NCBI GenBank assembly: GCA_905182305.1
Contig: CAJJBB010000009.1
Location: 60,339 to 124,338 of the forward strand
DNA length: 64,000 nucleotides
Reading direction: 5' to 3'
Source of the DNA: Flavobacteria bacterium MS024-2A
Lineage (GTDB): Bacteria; Bacteroidota; Bacteroidia; Flavobacteriales; Flavobacteriaceae
Of the stretch, positions 1-9,438 are shown piece by piece. Every line of letters starts with the position of its first letter. The first letter of the stretch is position 1. A program made the position numbers and the translations under genes. A model generated the notes under the pieces. That model saw only the letters and a program-made list of their open reading frames with translations, made no database searches and had not been told where the DNA came from.

Positions 1-81
1 AATTAAGCAATTATGTTCTTCTTACAAGCCGTAAAATAGATCCAAATTCTTACACTTTTTTTTGAACTTACTATTCTCTAA

Positions 82-1551
82 TTATTTATCAGACTCTAGT
101 AGTATTTTAGCTTGTTTTTCGATAGCGATTGTCAATAAAATGTAGTGGTCTTTTTGGGTTAATGGATTCATCATCACGGTTCTTAGATATCTTTTGCCTT
201 TAATTTCACATGATGTGATATAAAAATCACCTGTATTTATCAATTGATAGCGAAGTTCAAGTTGTTGTTTGTTTGTCAGTAAATCAGGACGGTATTGAAA
301 ACAAAGAATATTAGATTCTGGTTCATAGGGACAATAAAACTCTTCATGATTATTTAAAAAATCATACAAGTCTCTTGCTTGTTGGAAGCTATTTTGGATA
401 AAGTTACCTATTGCTTTTTCCCCCTCTAAAGCAAAACTCCAATATAGCTTCATTCCTAGAGCAGATTTTGTGCATTCAACGGTATAGGGCATAGAATCCA
501 TTCCAATGACATCTTCATCATGAAATACATAACTACCTTTTTGCTGAAAGGCGTTTATTTGAGAAATAACATTTTTGTAGAGAACGGCGGTGCAAAGCGC
601 TGGGACTCGCATCATTTTGTGAGCATCCCATATTAATGAATCAGCACGTTCTATTCCTTTTACTTTATGTTTGTCTTTTTCAGACAATAAAGCAGCAGCT
701 CCATGTGCTCCATCTACATGAAACCATAGAGCATGTTTTTCACAAAAATCAGCTACACCTTCCAAATTATCAAAAAGGCCAGTAGAGGTTGCGCACGCAT
801 TTGCAACTATTGCCATTATACGTTTCCCTGCTTTTAATTGCTGATTATATACTTCTTCAAGGTTTTCTGTTATGAGTACTTCATTTTCATCAACCAATAC
901 AGGAATAAATGCATTTTTACCCATTCCCATTATAGAGAGTGCTCTAGTTATAGAATAATGTGCTGTACTTGGACCTATTACAATTAAATCTTTTGGAGAT
1001 CCTTTTGTCCAGGCTTCGGGAGCAATTGCAGCTCTAGCCGCTGATAGTGCAGTTAGATTTGCAATTGAACCTCCATGTGTTAAAACACCACTTCCATTTT
1101 TTTTATTTAGTTTAAAATCATAAAGATCTTCACCCTTAAACCACCCTAAATGTTGCAACATCCAATTTATCATGAATCCTTCTAAGGTTGCTCCGGCTGG
1201 ACCCATTTCATATAATGAGCTAGGGTTGTTAACGGTACCATGAATCCAATCAGGGATACCTGAAAGATCTTGAGGTACCGCTACCTGATGCCCCATATAT
1301 TTTGGATTACGTAAATGGTTAGTATTGTCTAAATAGATAGAAATAAATTTTATCAATGCAGCAGTAGTTTTAAAACCATTTTTAAAATGATGCTCTGTTT
1401 GTAGTGCTTCTGCAATGCTTTTAGGACTTCTTTGATTTAGAACAAAAGTTTTTTCTTCACGGCTTTTCTCAATATAATCTTCCAGGAGTGCACTTATTTC
1501 AAAATTCACCTCTTTTAAAGGCAGTGTGTTTTGATCTTTTTGGTAGTTCAT
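82..1551 (-). CDS. PLP-dependent group II amino acid decarboxylase
   Basis: This is a 489-residue pyridoxal-phosphate enzyme of the glutamate/aromatic amino acid decarboxylase family, which removes the alpha-carboxyl group of an amino acid in the cytoplasm. The HVDGAHG motif (about residues 278-284) supplies the PLP-binding Asp. WDAHK (308-312) carries the Schiff-base Lys, and STAHYS near 196-201 carries the His that stacks on the ring. GGSIANL near 160 is the family glycine-rich segment. Length and motif order are normal and the frame is intact. The substrate cannot be read from sequence; aromatic L-amino acids, 2,4-diaminobutyrate and glutamate are all possible. It stands alone, read away from the DUF4249 gene across a 511-bp gap. 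Confidence 0.85.
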   Translation of the reverse strand: MNYQKDQNTLPLKEVNFEISALLEDYIEKSREEKTFVLNQRSPKSIAEALQTEHHFKNGFKTTAALIKFISIYLDNTNHLRNPKYMGHQVAVPQDLSGIPDWIHGTVNNPSSLYEMGPAGATLEGFMINWMLQHLGWFKGEDLYDFKLNKKNGSGVLTHGGSIANLTALSAARAAIAPEAWTKGSPKDLIVIGPSTAHYSITRALSIMGMGKNAFIPVLVDENEVLITENLEEVYNQQLKAGKRIMAIVANACATSTGLFDNLEGVADFCEKHALWFHVDGAHGAAALLSEKDKHKVKGIERADSLIWDAHKMMRVPALCTAVLYKNVISQINAFQQKGSYVFHDEDVIGMDSMPYTVECTKSALGMKLYWSFALEGEKAIGNFIQNSFQQARDLYDFLNNHEEFYCPYEPESNILCFQYRPDLLTNKQQLELRYQLINTGDFYITSCEIKGKRYLRTVMMNPLTQKDHYILLTIAIEKQAKILLESDK

Positions 1552-1730
1552 CGTTTAAAAGATTTTGTTTGTGAAAATCTCAAAAATTCTGGATGAGATA
1601 AGCATAAAATACTCTCAACAAAATTTACAAACTTATTCATTGCTAGTTTTTTAATAATTAAAATATTTTTTCGCATTGGAATTACAAATGTCAGAAACAA
1701 TTTTTCTAATCCGTTCTGTATCATTGGGAA

Positions 1731-1766
1731 GTAATCTTTTTTCTATTTTTTTCCCGAAAAGATTAC
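1731..1766. repeat. Inverted repeat, 10-bp arms
   Basis: GTAATCTTTT (1731-1740) and AAAAGATTAC (1757-1766) are perfect reverse complements around a 16-nt spacer that is itself T-rich and ends in TTCCCG. It lies in the divergent gap and could be an operator or a hairpin in the leader of the decarboxylase transcript. Function is inferred only from position. Confidence 0.5.
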
Positions 1767-1885
1767 ATATCAAACGGCTAAAATATTTTTGATTTTATCT
1801 TCCATATTTGAAAATTTAATTCTATCAAATATATAAATCTTTTATTTTATTATTTAATAAAATATTTGCTCAACTAGAATTTATA

Positions 1886-1902
1886 TTCACTTGTAAAGTG
1901 AA
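1886..1902. repeat. 17-bp palindrome, candidate operator
   Basis: TTCACTT and AAGTGAA flank the trinucleotide GTA, giving a compact 7-3-7 dyad of the size bound by dimeric repressors. It lies 161 bp upstream of the DUF4249/TonB-receptor operon. No regulator gene is adjacent, so the binding protein is unknown. Confidence 0.4.
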
Positions 1903-2062
1903 TAGTATTATATGTTTTAGATGTAAAATTTAACAATTTAAAATAGATCTATTAATCAGAAAGTATTCCAATTTAAATCACTTAATTTATGGCTAAATTT
2001 TAAAAAGAAAAAAACATTAAAAACTATACCTTAGGGCATGGTGTAAAGCAATTTTATATCTA

Positions 2063-3205
2063 ATGCTTCAAAAAAGAAGTCCTATTAGGATTAAATCATT
2101 AATAATTGGTTTATATCTTTTACTTCAATACGCCTGTATAGAACCTGTTCCAGCGATATTTGATTACAAAGAAGATCTTATAATAATTGATGCAGTTGCA
2201 TCAACTGTACCTGGAACAACTTTTGCTACCGTTAAAAAAACTTTTATTGAATATGGTCAATACAAATCTGAATTTTTAACAGGTTGTACCGTAAGCTTAA
2301 TCAATTCAGATACTCAGGAAGTTATTCCCTTTTTTGAGGGTTCAAATAGTTATCTAGTCTCACCAGATTTCAAGATAACTTCTGGCTCAAGGTGGGAACT
2401 TGAAATCACTACTTTAGAGGGAAAAACATTTAAATCTTTTTCAGAAACAACACCTGATGAAGTTCGTATTGAATCTGTTTTTGAAACATATAATAAAGAA
2501 ATGTCTTTTAATGAAGGTCTTGGTAAATATATTCCAGGGCATGAAATTCGTGTCGATTTTCAAGAACCAGAAGATCAAAAGAATTTTTATTATTTTCAAT
2601 ACCGTGCATATGAAAAAGAGATCTATTGTAAACTTTGTAATTATGGTGTTTTAAGAAATGGAGAATGTTTATCTCAAATAAATAATCCCCAAGCTAAAGA
2701 TTATTACACATATTTATGTGATCAAACATGCTGGAAAGTTAGCTATAATCAAGAAATTTCACTTTTTGATGATGCCTTCACTAATGGTAAAATGATTTCA
2801 AACCTCCTTGTTGGGAGAGTTCCTCTTAACAGCAAGCAAGCTGTTTTGGTTGAAATTTTACAATTAAATATTACAGAAGAAGCTCATAAATATTATAAGA
2901 CACTTAAGGATATAGTAGACAATAATAGTGGTTTTAATGCTCCCCTTCCTTCAGCATTAATCGGTAATTTTTATAATCCTTCTGACGATGAGGACCCTAT
3001 TTTAGGAAGGTTTACTGCCGCTGCAGGTAATAACAAATCTTTATTTATTGAAAGAGGAAGTATTCCCCAAAGGGCTCTAGGTGAGTATAAGCCCTCTGTT
3101 CCCGAACTTTTAGGAGATCCTTTACCGAATCCAATAACTTACGAATCTCCCTGCATTGAAGGACGCTTTCGAACGACTATAAAACCATCGAGATGGGTAG
3201 AATAA
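2063..3205 (+). CDS. DUF4249 family outer-membrane lipoprotein
   Basis: This 380-residue protein has an N-terminal hydrophobic stretch ending in LLLQYACIEP, a type II signal peptide with the lipidated Cys near residue 25. The rest resembles DUF4249, a Bacteroidota family with an N-terminal Ig-like half and a Cys-containing C-terminal half; KLCNYGVL, YLCDQTCW and SPCIEGR give several Cys that may form disulfides. DUF4249 genes are regularly paired with a TonB-dependent receptor carrying a carboxypeptidase-regulatory-like N-terminus. The next gene is exactly that and overlaps this one by 13 bp, so the two are translationally coupled. It is probably a surface partner of the receptor. The ligand is unknown. 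Confidence 0.8.
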   Translation: MLQKRSPIRIKSLIIGLYLLLQYACIEPVPAIFDYKEDLIIIDAVASTVPGTTFATVKKTFIEYGQYKSEFLTGCTVSLINSDTQEVIPFFEGSNSYLVSPDFKITSGSRWELEITTLEGKTFKSFSETTPDEVRIESVFETYNKEMSFNEGLGKYIPGHEIRVDFQEPEDQKNFYYFQYRAYEKEIYCKLCNYGVLRNGECLSQINNPQAKDYYTYLCDQTCWKVSYNQEISLFDDAFTNGKMISNLLVGRVPLNSKQAVLVEILQLNITEEAHKYYKTLKDIVDNNSGFNAPLPSALIGNFYNPSDDEDPILGRFTAAAGNNKSLFIERGSIPQRALGEYKPSVPELLGDPLPNPITYESPCIEGRFRTTIKPSRWVE

Positions 3206-5617
3206 AATCAAAAAAAATAAAATACGGATTATTGATGTTCTTCGCTTTTTTATTTTCGGATGGAATTCTTGCCCAACAAAATACATTAACACTTTCTATT
3301 ACAGATAGTGAAACAAAAGATCCTCTTTCTAGCGTAACTATTCTGATTGATCCATGCAGCTGTGGGGGAATCACAAACGATAGTGGACTTCTTACAAAAA
3401 GATTAAAGCCAGATTCTTATACTTTAATAATTGAATATTTAGGATATAGAAAAGAAACAGTTAAGGTAGTTTTAGATAAAAATAAAACTTTAAACGTTTT
3501 GATGGAAGCCGAAGAGGAACAGCTTTCGGAAATTATTGTTTTAGCTAAAAAACGAAATCAAAATGTGGAGAGTACTCAAATGGGAGTATTTGAATTAAAT
3601 GCAAGAGATTTGATTAAAATTCCAACTGCTCTTGGAGAATTTGATGTTTTAAGAAGTATTACTCTTCTAGCAGGTGTTAATAACACGGGGGATGTAAGTA
3701 ATGGTGTTTCTATTCGTGGGGGTTCATTGGATCAAAACCTTATGTTATATGAATCAGCTCCAGTTTTTAATCCTACTCACTTATTTGGATTGTTTTCAGT
3801 TTTCACTCCAGATGTAATTTCTGGTGTTAACATTTATCAAGCAAATATCCCTGCTAAATATGGAGGTAGAATTGCTTCTGTTGTTGATGTTAAAGTAAAA
3901 AACCCATACACAGATCGGTTGAAAATTGAGGGTGGAATTGGAGTTATTTCAAGTCGTTTTACTATTTCAACACCGATCATAAGAGATAAGTTAATGTTAT
4001 TGGCAGGAGGTCGTGTTGGATTTACAGATTTCTTATTTCCCTTATTAATTCCAAGATTAAAAAATACTAAAGCTAATTTTTCTGACAGTACTGTAAAACT
4101 TCTATACCTTCCAAATGAGAACAACCAGCTAACATATACTCATTTTTATTCCAAAGATTTTTATCAATTGGACCTTATTTCTTCAATTGAAAATATAGTT
4201 TCATCATCCAATCAATACGATTTCGGAACTTCCAACCACACCTTAAGATGGCTTCATGGTTTTAAAAACAATACTAATTTAGTTGGAACTTTAGTTCATA
4301 GCAGCTATTTACCAAAAAATTTATTTCCTGAAATTGATTCTAGCAATGTAATTCAATTTGAATCTCAAATTCAATACACCAGTGCTCAGTTTGAATATAA
4401 AGACAACAGGAAAGATGAATTTGATTATTATGCAGGTGTACAATTTAATCAATACAATATTAATCCAGGAAGCTTAGATCCTGGCTCTGGAAACTCCATA
4501 ATACCAGTTGATTTAAATAAAGAAAAAAGTCAAGAATTTTCATTTTTTACCAATTTTAATTGGAATCTATCCAAACGTTTGTCAGTTTCATCTGGTATTA
4601 GACTCACTCATTTTTCGTTATTAGGTCCTTATGATCAAGGAGTGTATAATGAAGATGGTTTTTTTGAAGGAATTAATACCATAGCATCAAATGAAAGTGT
4701 TGCTAAGCTATACAAATCCAGAACCCCGTTTAGGATTAAATTATAAGTTAGGTGAGAATAGCTCATTAAAAATGAGTTATGCTAGTATATATCAATACAT
4801 CCAAAATATTTACAATACCTCTACACCTTTGCCAACTTCTCGATGGAAAATATCAGACTCATACATTTTACCTCAAAAAAATGATACTTACGGCTTGGGA
4901 TTATATAAAAATTATCCAAAAATAGGCATTGATTTTTCTGTAGAGAGTTATTATCGGAATACTCAAAACAACTTAACGTACAAACCTGGAGCGAACTTTT
5001 TTCTTTCTGAGTTTTTAGAACAAGAAGTAACCCAAGCTCAAGGGAAATCATACGGTTTAGAGATAAGTCTTCGTAAAACTACAGGAAAAGTAAATGGATT
5101 TTTTAATTACACATGGTCAAGAAGTCAACTTAGATCAAATGAGCCTTTAATAAAAAATAGGATCAATAATAACAATTGGTTTTCATCAGATTTTGACCGT
5201 CCACATACTGTAAATGCATCGATAAATTTTGAAGGAGATGCCTTCAATTCTTTTAGTTTTAACTTTACTGGTCAAACTGGACGCCCATATACTGTTGCTA
5301 ATGGAGTTTATAAACAAGAAAATGTGACAATTCCAATCTTTTTGTCTAGAAATAATGGTAGACTTCCTGTATACCATCGTTTAGATTTTTCTTGGAAAAT
5401 TGCATATAAAAAGGATCCTAATAAACGTTATAAAGGAGATTGGACTTTTACTGTATATAATTTATATGGAAGAACCAATCCTTTTAATGTTTACTATTCA
5501 CAGCGAAATGGATCTCAAGATGGAAGTGTATTTTCAGATGACCCCCTTGGTTCTTATCAGCTTTCGGTACTAAAAGGCGCTTTAGTTTCATTGGCTTATA
5601 ATTTTAAATTTCAATAG
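3193..5617 (+). pseudogene. TonB-dependent receptor, split by one frameshift
   Basis: Two overlapping frames together encode a receptor of about 800 residues. The first part (3193-4746) has a signal peptide ending FSDGILAQ, a carboxypeptidase-regulatory-like beta-sandwich (LSITDSETKDPLSSVTI) and a plug domain with the conserved segments SIRGGSLDQNLMLYE and PAKYGGRIASVVDVK. The second part (from about 4715 to 5617) continues the barrel from NPEPRLGLNY to the C-terminal strand LVSLAYNFKFQ. The join is at TACAAATCC near 4714-4716: removing one A restores ...KLYNPEPRLGL... without loss. It is the transporter partner of the overlapping DUF4249 lipoprotein. Either the gene is inactivated or one extra base is a sequencing error; I cannot tell which. 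Confidence 0.85.
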
Positions 5618-5621
5618 TCAC

Positions 5622-5651
5622 TACTAAATAAATATTTATATTTATTTAGTA
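5622..5651. repeat. 30-bp all-AT inverted repeat
   Basis: Two 14-bp arms (5622-5635 and 5638-5651) are reverse complements with a 2-nt centre. It lies between the receptor stop and the PfkB start, 10 bp before the latter. It lacks a GC clamp and a trailing T-run, so it is a poor intrinsic terminator. It may be an operator or an RNA-processing hairpin. Confidence 0.4.
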
Positions 5652-5661
5652 AAATAATGAG

Positions 5662-6549
5662 ATGAGTTCAAACAATATTATTTGCTTTGGTGAAATTTTA
5701 TGGGATATTTTTCCAGGAGGAAAAATGTTAGGTGGAGCTCCTTTTAATGTGGCAGCTTCTATTCATGGTTTAGGAGGAAACGTCCAGTTGATTAGTCGGG
5801 TTGGGAACGACTCTCTGGGTCATGAAATTACAGAAAAAATGAAAGCTCAAGGCCTTTCAATAAAATTTATTCAATCAGACAATTTTCATGCTACAGGAAA
5901 GGTTTTGGTTGCTTTAGACAAAGATGGTATTGCTAAATATGAAATTGCATCAGATGCTGCCTGGGATTTTATTGAGCCAACTTCAACTATTATCAATGCT
6001 GTTTCTGAAGCAAATGCATTTATTTTCGGAAGTTTAGTTTCAAGATCAGCTTCAAAAGAAACATTAGACACATTGCTTAATCATTCAAAGTTTAGTGTAT
6101 TTGATTTAAACTTACGTCCTCCTTTCTATACTCTTGAAACGTTAACCCAATTTATGATCAAGTCTAATATGCTAAAGTTTAACGATGATGAGCTTTATGA
6201 AATAGCAAATGCTTTAGGATCTCCTTATCATTCTTTAGATCAGCATATTGTATACCTAGCAGCCAAAACAAATACTCCTATAATTTGTGTAACTAAAGGA
6301 ATGCACGGAGCAGTATTATATCATCATGGTGACTGGTTCTATAACAGTGGTTATCGGATTGAGGTTAAAGATACCGTTGGAGCGGGAGATTCGTTTTTAG
6401 CAACATTAGTATTGGGTCTTTTGCAGGGTAATTCTTTACAAAGTACTTTAAATGATGCTTGTGGAATGGGGGCATTAGTAGCTTCAAGTAAAGGAGCAAA
6501 TCCCAGTATAACGATAGAAGAGCTAGCAACTTTTGTTTCTCCCATATAA
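5662..6549 (+). CDS. PfkB-family carbohydrate kinase (fructokinase-like)
   Basis: This 295-residue kinase is predicted to phosphorylate a sugar with ATP in the cytoplasm. The N-terminal FGEILWDIFPGGKMLGGAPFN has the GG(A/S)P sugar-binding turn of ribokinase-type enzymes and resembles fructokinases. DTVGAGDSF near residues 240-248 is PfkB signature 2 with the catalytic Asp. Length is normal for the family. Fructose is the best guess from similarity to fructokinases; other hexoses or nucleosides are not excluded. It is followed at 44 bp and then 41 bp by two secreted-protein genes on the same strand, so a three-gene transcript is plausible. Confidence 0.85.
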   Translation: MSSNNIICFGEILWDIFPGGKMLGGAPFNVAASIHGLGGNVQLISRVGNDSLGHEITEKMKAQGLSIKFIQSDNFHATGKVLVALDKDGIAKYEIASDAAWDFIEPTSTIINAVSEANAFIFGSLVSRSASKETLDTLLNHSKFSVFDLNLRPPFYTLETLTQFMIKSNMLKFNDDELYEIANALGSPYHSLDQHIVYLAAKTNTPIICVTKGMHGAVLYHHGDWFYNSGYRIEVKDTVGAGDSFLATLVLGLLQGNSLQSTLNDACGMGALVASSKGANPSITIEELATFVSPI

Positions 6550-6593
6550 AAGAAGATCGTTTTTATGATTACATTAAACTAAAAAACAAGTTT

Positions 6594-7304
6594 ATGAGAA
6601 CGACTATTTTATTAAATGTTATTCTTTTCTTTTTTTTAAAAGTTACTTCTCAAGATTTAACGGGGTCTCAATTATTAGAAAAATCCATTTCATATCATGA
6701 TCCATCAGGAGTCTGGTCTTCCTTTAAGAGCAATTTTGTTGTTACTATGAAAAGCCCTGACAGGCCCATAAGAAGAAGTAAAATTGAATTAGATATTTCA
6801 AAATTATTTTTCAAACTAACAATTGAAGACAATGGAAATAAGTTAGTTTCTACACTAGACAATAATGATTGTTCACTTTCTTTTAATGGCAATGAAACTT
6901 TTTCTAAGGAAATTGCAACAAAATTTCGACTTAACTGTGAACGCGCTTCTATGTATAGAGATTATTATACTTATCTCTATGGTCTACCGATGAAATTAAA
7001 TGACAAAGGAACTATCATTGATTCAAAAATTAATGAGAAACAAATTAACGGAATTTCATATTGGGTTTTAAAAGCCACTTACACTCCTGAAGTAGGAGGG
7101 GACACTTGGTATTTATATTTTGATAAGAATACTTATCAACTTAAACGTTATCAATTTTTTCATGAAGAAGCAAAAAATGATGGAGAGTACATCATTTTAG
7201 AAAATGAATTAATGATTGGAGGTATTAAAATGCCAAAAGATCGAGCTTGGTATTATAATAAAGATGACAAATATCTAGGCACTGATTATCTAAGCATAAA
7301 ATAA
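6594..7304 (+). CDS. DUF6503-like secreted protein
   Basis: This 236-residue protein has a signal peptide (hydrophobic residues 4-19, cleavage around TSQ/D). The mature part begins SQLLEKSISYHDPSGVW, a start I associate with the flavobacterial DUF6503 family, and looks all-beta with many Trp/Tyr pairs (YYTYLYGLP, DTWYLYFDKNTYQLKRYQF). It has no recognisable catalytic motif. It resembles periplasmic lipoprotein-carrier-like folds in its alternating strands, but that is only an impression. It lies between a PfkB kinase and a DUF1080 protein and is probably co-transcribed with them. Function unknown. Confidence 0.65.
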   Translation: MRTTILLNVILFFFLKVTSQDLTGSQLLEKSISYHDPSGVWSSFKSNFVVTMKSPDRPIRRSKIELDISKLFFKLTIEDNGNKLVSTLDNNDCSLSFNGNETFSKEIATKFRLNCERASMYRDYYTYLYGLPMKLNDKGTIIDSKINEKQINGISYWVLKATYTPEVGGDTWYLYFDKNTYQLKRYQFFHEEAKNDGEYIILENELMIGGIKMPKDRAWYYNKDDKYLGTDYLSIK

Positions 7305-7345
7305 ATTTAAAAAAATATATAACTTACTTATAACTCGATTATATT

Positions 7346-8287
7346 ATGAACAGAATAATAAAAATACTTAAATATAAATTTTTTATAGCCATATTTTTTT
7401 GTGGGATAATTTCTGCACAAAACAATGATGCCATTATTGGAAAATGGGATTTAAACGTAAAAATAGATAAACGTATTTCACCCTCTTGGTTAGAAGTGAA
7501 ATTATCTGGAAGTCAAACTTTGGTTGGATATTTCGTTGAATACAATGGAAGTGCTCGTCCAATTTCTGAAGTACATTATAATAATGGCATCATAGATTTT
7601 AGTATTCCTCCTCAATGGAATGGAGAAACGGATCTTCATTTCTCAGCAAAAGTTAAAGAAGGTAAGTTAGTAGGTACTATTTTAGGAAGTAATGCAAAAG
7701 CCTATTCTTTTGAGGGTAAAAGAGCTCCTAAATTAATTCGGTCAAACCCTGTAAAGTTTGGTAAAGCAATCTCAATTTTTAATAAAACTAATTTGAACGG
7801 TTGGCAGCCAGAATATCCCAATAAAAAAAATCAATGGTTAGTAGATAATGGTATTTTAGTTAATCCAAGATCAGGTATTAACTTATTAACGACTGACACA
7901 TATGAAGATTTTCAATTACATATTGAGGCTCGAATTCCTAAGGGTAGTAATTCAGGTATATACTTACGAGGGCGTTATGAAGTTCAAGTTGAAGATAGCT
8001 ATGGAAAGGATCCAAGTAATATTTTGTTTGGTGCCGTTTATGGGTTTTTAACACCCAATGAAATGGCTGCAAACCCTGCTGGTGAATGGCAAGTTTTTGA
8101 TATTACTTTGATAGGAAGGAGAGTAACAATAATAGCAAATGGAAAAACCATCATTAATGATCAAATAATCCCTGGAATAACTGGAGGAGCTATAGATAGC
8201 AATGAGGCGGATAAAGGTCCCTTGATGCTTCAGGGGGATCACGGAAAAGTTGAATATCGAAATATTACAATTAGGAAAGGGAAGTAA
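7346..8287 (+). CDS. DUF1080 (3-keto-disaccharide hydrolase fold) secreted protein
   Basis: This 313-residue protein has a signal peptide (residues about 8-24, ending IISAQ). An N-terminal beta domain (30-125) is followed by a concanavalin-like DUF1080 domain (about 135-312), marked by FNKTNLNGWQP, LHIEARIPKGSNSGIYLRG, the RYEVQVEDSYG segment and a C-terminal GPLMLQGDHGKVEYRNI. Members of PF06439 include hydrolases acting on 3-keto-glucosides, so a periplasmic or extracellular role on oxidised sugars is possible. No matching sugar 3-dehydrogenase is visible nearby, so the substrate is open. It is the last gene of the + strand run before a convergent gap. Confidence 0.85.
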   Translation: MNRIIKILKYKFFIAIFFCGIISAQNNDAIIGKWDLNVKIDKRISPSWLEVKLSGSQTLVGYFVEYNGSARPISEVHYNNGIIDFSIPPQWNGETDLHFSAKVKEGKLVGTILGSNAKAYSFEGKRAPKLIRSNPVKFGKAISIFNKTNLNGWQPEYPNKKNQWLVDNGILVNPRSGINLLTTDTYEDFQLHIEARIPKGSNSGIYLRGRYEVQVEDSYGKDPSNILFGAVYGFLTPNEMAANPAGEWQVFDITLIGRRVTIIANGKTIINDQIIPGITGGAIDSNEADKGPLMLQGDHGKVEYRNITIRKGK

Positions 8288-8396
8288 AACATCTAAATTT
8301 TGATATAGATTAATTCTTCGTTCAAATCAGTTATGTTTTCATAGCAAAATGGTTTTATTATTAGAGTATATCTTTTTTTAATGTAATAGCAAATAA

Positions 8397-9353
8397 TTAT
8401 TTAAAGGCATACATTTTAGTTAAAGAACTTAATGTTTTATTGTATGATTCAATAAATTCTTTTAATATGTCAGCTGCGGGAATAATTGAATTTATTTGTG
8501 CAGAAACTTGACCAATTTCTAATTCACCTTCAATAAGGTCACCTTCAAACATTCCTTTTTTTGCTCTTCCTCTACCCAAAGTTTTTCTGAGCTCGTCAAT
8601 ATCAGCTCCTGATTTATAGAGTGCACTAATTTTTTTATAAAAAGGATTTTTGATCATTCTAACGGGCGTCAATTCTTTGAGTGTTAATAAAGTTGATCCT
8701 TGCTTTGACCTTAGGACTTCTTCTTTGAAATTTAAATGTGAAGATGCCTCTGGAGTTGCGACAAAGCGAGAGCCCACTTGAACCCCATCAGCGCCTAGAG
8801 CAATAGCCGCCAACATTGCTGGACCAGAACCTATTCCTCCAGCAGCAATTAAAGGAATTTTAATGGCTTTTTTAATCAAAGGTATTAGAGTCATTGTGGT
8901 AGTTTCTTCACGACCATTATGTCCTCCAGCTTCAAAACCTTCTGCAACTAATGCATCTACACCACAATCTTGTGCTTTTAATGCAAATTTAACAGAGCTA
9001 ACAACGTGTATTACAATACAACCATGAGACTTCAAGTGTTCGGTCCATAACTTAGGATTACCTGCTGCTGTAAAAACAATTGAAACTTTTTCTTCAACAA
9101 TTATCTCCATCAACTTCTCAATATTAGGATATAACAAAGGTACATTTACTCCAAAAGGTTTATCGGTTGCTTTTTTACATTTCTGTATGTGTTCTCTTAA
9201 AATATCAGGATACATTGATCCTGCACCAATAAGACCTAAGCCTCCGTTATTACTTACAGAAGAAGCTAATCGCCAACCACTAGTCCAAACCATTCCCGCC
9301 TGAATAATTGGATATTTAATTTCTAAAAGTTGAGTAATTTTATTTTGATTCAT
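8397..9353 (-). CDS. Nitronate monooxygenase family flavoprotein
   Basis: This 318-residue TIM-barrel FMN enzyme belongs to the 2-nitropropane dioxygenase/nitronate monooxygenase family. It begins with the family motif YPIIQAGMVW. GFEAGGHNGREE carries the conserved active-site His. AAGGIGSG (about 175-182) and GADGVQVGSRF form the phosphate-binding region. Known members detoxify propionate-3-nitronate, but the family also includes enoyl-ACP reductases of the FabK type, so exact substrate is uncertain. The gene is monocistronic, divergent from the MDR oxidoreductase and convergent with DUF1080. Confidence 0.85.
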   Translation of the reverse strand: MNQNKITQLLEIKYPIIQAGMVWTSGWRLASSVSNNGGLGLIGAGSMYPDILREHIQKCKKATDKPFGVNVPLLYPNIEKLMEIIVEEKVSIVFTAAGNPKLWTEHLKSHGCIVIHVVSSVKFALKAQDCGVDALVAEGFEAGGHNGREETTTMTLIPLIKKAIKIPLIAAGGIGSGPAMLAAIALGADGVQVGSRFVATPEASSHLNFKEEVLRSKQGSTLLTLKELTPVRMIKNPFYKKISALYKSGADIDELRKTLGRGRAKKGMFEGDLIEGELEIGQVSAQINSIIPAADILKEFIESYNKTLSSLTKMYAFK

Positions 9354-9438
9354 TTTTTAATTTTTAAAATCATTAAATTTTTAATTTCAAAATATAATGA
9401 TTTAAATTAAAATTGAGAGATTAACGTATATTCGTTTG

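Larger units (their letters stand above)
1552..2062. other. AT-rich divergent intergenic region
   Basis: This gap separates two divergently transcribed genes. No open frame of useful length or RNA gene is visible. It holds two clear dyads (1731-1766 and 1886-1902), long A/T runs and a weaker all-AT dyad near 1842-1864. It probably carries promoters for both flanking genes, but I could not place a convincing TANNTTTG box. Confidence 0.5.

Noticed and set aside
3..65. Open tail of 20 codons at the window start on the plus strand
   Set aside because: It could be the C-terminus of a gene cut by the edge, but it is too short and has no recognisable residues.
5622..5651. Intrinsic terminator after the TonB receptor
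   Set aside because: The stem is entirely A/T and has no T-run after it.
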